In this document: positions 6,903 to 7,490 of the stretch, in pieces | How the letters are laid out: each line of letters begins with the position of its first letter | Position numbering within the stretch: position 1 is the stretch's first letter | Translations under genes and position numbers: made by a program | Source of the DNA: Comamonadaceae bacterium | GTDB taxonomy: Bacteria > Pseudomonadota > Gammaproteobacteria > Burkholderiales > Burkholderiaceae_C | Reading direction: 5' to 3' | Assembly: GCA_947374105.1 (NCBI GenBank) | Contig: CANCAO010000071.1 | Coordinates: 1 to 7,490, forward strand | DNA length: 7,490 bases | Notes under the pieces: model-generated | The model's input: the letters and a program-made list of their open reading frames with translations, nothing else | Told to the model about the DNA's origin: nothing | Database searches by the model: none

Positions 6903-7490
6903 ATGGCTATGCATGAAATTTCACCCCCCCCATTGCACACGACTGGTCGAATTGACATTGATCTGGGCGAGCGTAGTTACCCCATCATCATTAGCGGCGC
7001 TTTAATTCAAGCGTCACAAACCTTCGCTGATTTGCCCAATGCAACGCAGGCGCTGATTGTTTCCAATACTACGGTCGCACCCTTGTATGCCGAAACACTC
7101 AAAATCGCGCTGCTCCAGCATTACCCCAAGGTGCACGTACTGGCGTTGCCAGACGGTGAAGTCTTCAAGACGTGGGAGACGCTTAATCTGATTTTCGATG
7201 TGCTACTGCAAAACGAGTGTGACCGTAAAACCGTGCTGTTTGCCCTCGGTGGTGGTGTTGTCGGTGACATGACGGGATTTGCAGCCGCCAGCTATATGAG
7301 AGGCGTGCCATTTGTGCAAGTGCCCACTACGCTATTGGCGCAGGTGGATTCTTCAGTTGGCGGTAAGACAGCCATCAACCATCCGCTGGGCAAAAACATG
7401 GTTGGGGCGTTTTATCAGCCCTTGCGCGTGGTGTGTGATTTGGACACGCTCAAAACATTACCTGCGCGTGAACTCAGTGCCGGACTGGCC
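6903..7490 (+). CDS. aroB: AroB, 3-dehydroquinate synthase (5' part, runs off the window)
   Basis: AroB converts DAHP to 3-dehydroquinate, the second shikimate-pathway step, using NAD+ and a divalent metal. The window holds the first 196 residues. Visible are LGERSYPI (21-28), [10 protein letters not shown] with DGE at 84-86 and Lys89, the NAD-binding GGGVVGD (116-122), the conserved [27 protein letters not shown] region (Asp149, Lys155, Asn159, His160, Lys164), AFYQP, and the start of the ELSAGLA helix. The metal-ligand Glu and His residues lie beyond the window. Positions run about 13 higher than in E. coli AroB because of a variable N-terminal extension. The in-frame ATG at 6909 or TTG at 6933 are alternative starts. 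A C8 tract occupies codons 8-10. The frame is closed upstream by TGA 6879-6881. The ribosome binding site is weak. Confidence 0.95.
   Translation, partial: MAMHEISPPPLHTTGRIDIDLGERSYPIIISGALIQASQTFADLPNATQALIVSNTTVAPLYAETLKIALLQHYPKVHVLALPDGEVFKTWETLNLIFDVLLQNECDRKTVLFALGGGVVGDMTGFAAASYMRGVPFVQVPTTLLAQVDSSVGGKTAINHPLGKNMVGAFYQPLRVVCDLDTLKTLPARELSAGLA
6924..6931 (+). repeat. C8 homopolymer near the 5' end of aroB
   Basis: Eight consecutive C bases form codons 8-10 (Pro-Pro-Pro, with the next A) in the non-conserved N-terminal extension of AroB. One inserted C would bring TGA 6953-6955 into frame, and one deleted C would bring TAA 7003-7005 into frame. Confidence 0.9.

Overview
The window carries the 3' part of a type IV pilus assembly operon followed by two shikimate-pathway genes, all on the + strand: pilM (3' end only), pilN, pilO, pilP, pilQ, a large Ig-like-repeat lipoprotein gene that I cannot name, aroK, and the 5' part of aroB. 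The order pilMNOPQ-aroK-aroB is well known in beta- and gammaproteobacteria. The protein style (PilN opening with an INLLPHR motif, a two-AMIN PilQ of about 717 residues, AroK with a [10 protein letters not shown]-loop) and the moderate base composition suggest a betaproteobacterium of the order Burkholderiales, perhaps a freshwater Comamonadaceae-like organism. That placement is inference from general family knowledge, not from a search.

Region by region: bases 1-312 are the end of the cytoplasmic actin-like PilM; 309-935 PilN and 948-1619 PilO are the paired inner-membrane bitopic proteins; 1616-2158 is the lipoprotein PilP; 2155-4308 is the outer-membrane secretin PilQ. These genes are packed with GTGA or ATGA start/stop overlaps or a 12-base gap, so they are almost certainly one translationally coupled unit. 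PilM-N-O-P form the alignment complex that links the cytoplasmic pilus motor to the PilQ channel.

After a 39-base gap with no visible terminator comes the most unusual gene here (4348-6306). It encodes a 652-residue predicted outer-membrane lipoprotein with a poly-Gly/Ser/Thr/Ala linker, about four Ig-like (Big_1-type) domains, two EF-hand-like calcium-loop motifs inside the last domain, and eight cysteines beyond the lipidated one. It sits exactly where aroK would be expected to follow pilQ. Its stop codon overlaps the TTG start of aroK, so it looks settled into the operon. A role in pilus or surface adhesion is a reasonable guess but is not shown.

aroK (6303-6836) encodes shikimate kinase and aroB (6903 to the window end) encodes 3-dehydroquinate synthase. 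The 66 bases between them contain a possible 14-codon leader ORF with a strong Shine-Dalgarno-like sequence. Other points worth a look are a G8 tract in pilQ and a C8 tract early in aroB, where one-base slippage would cut the protein short, and a small hairpin lying on the aroK start codon. I saw no RNA genes, mobile elements, CRISPR arrays or convincing terminators, and no gap without a gene is longer than 66 bases.
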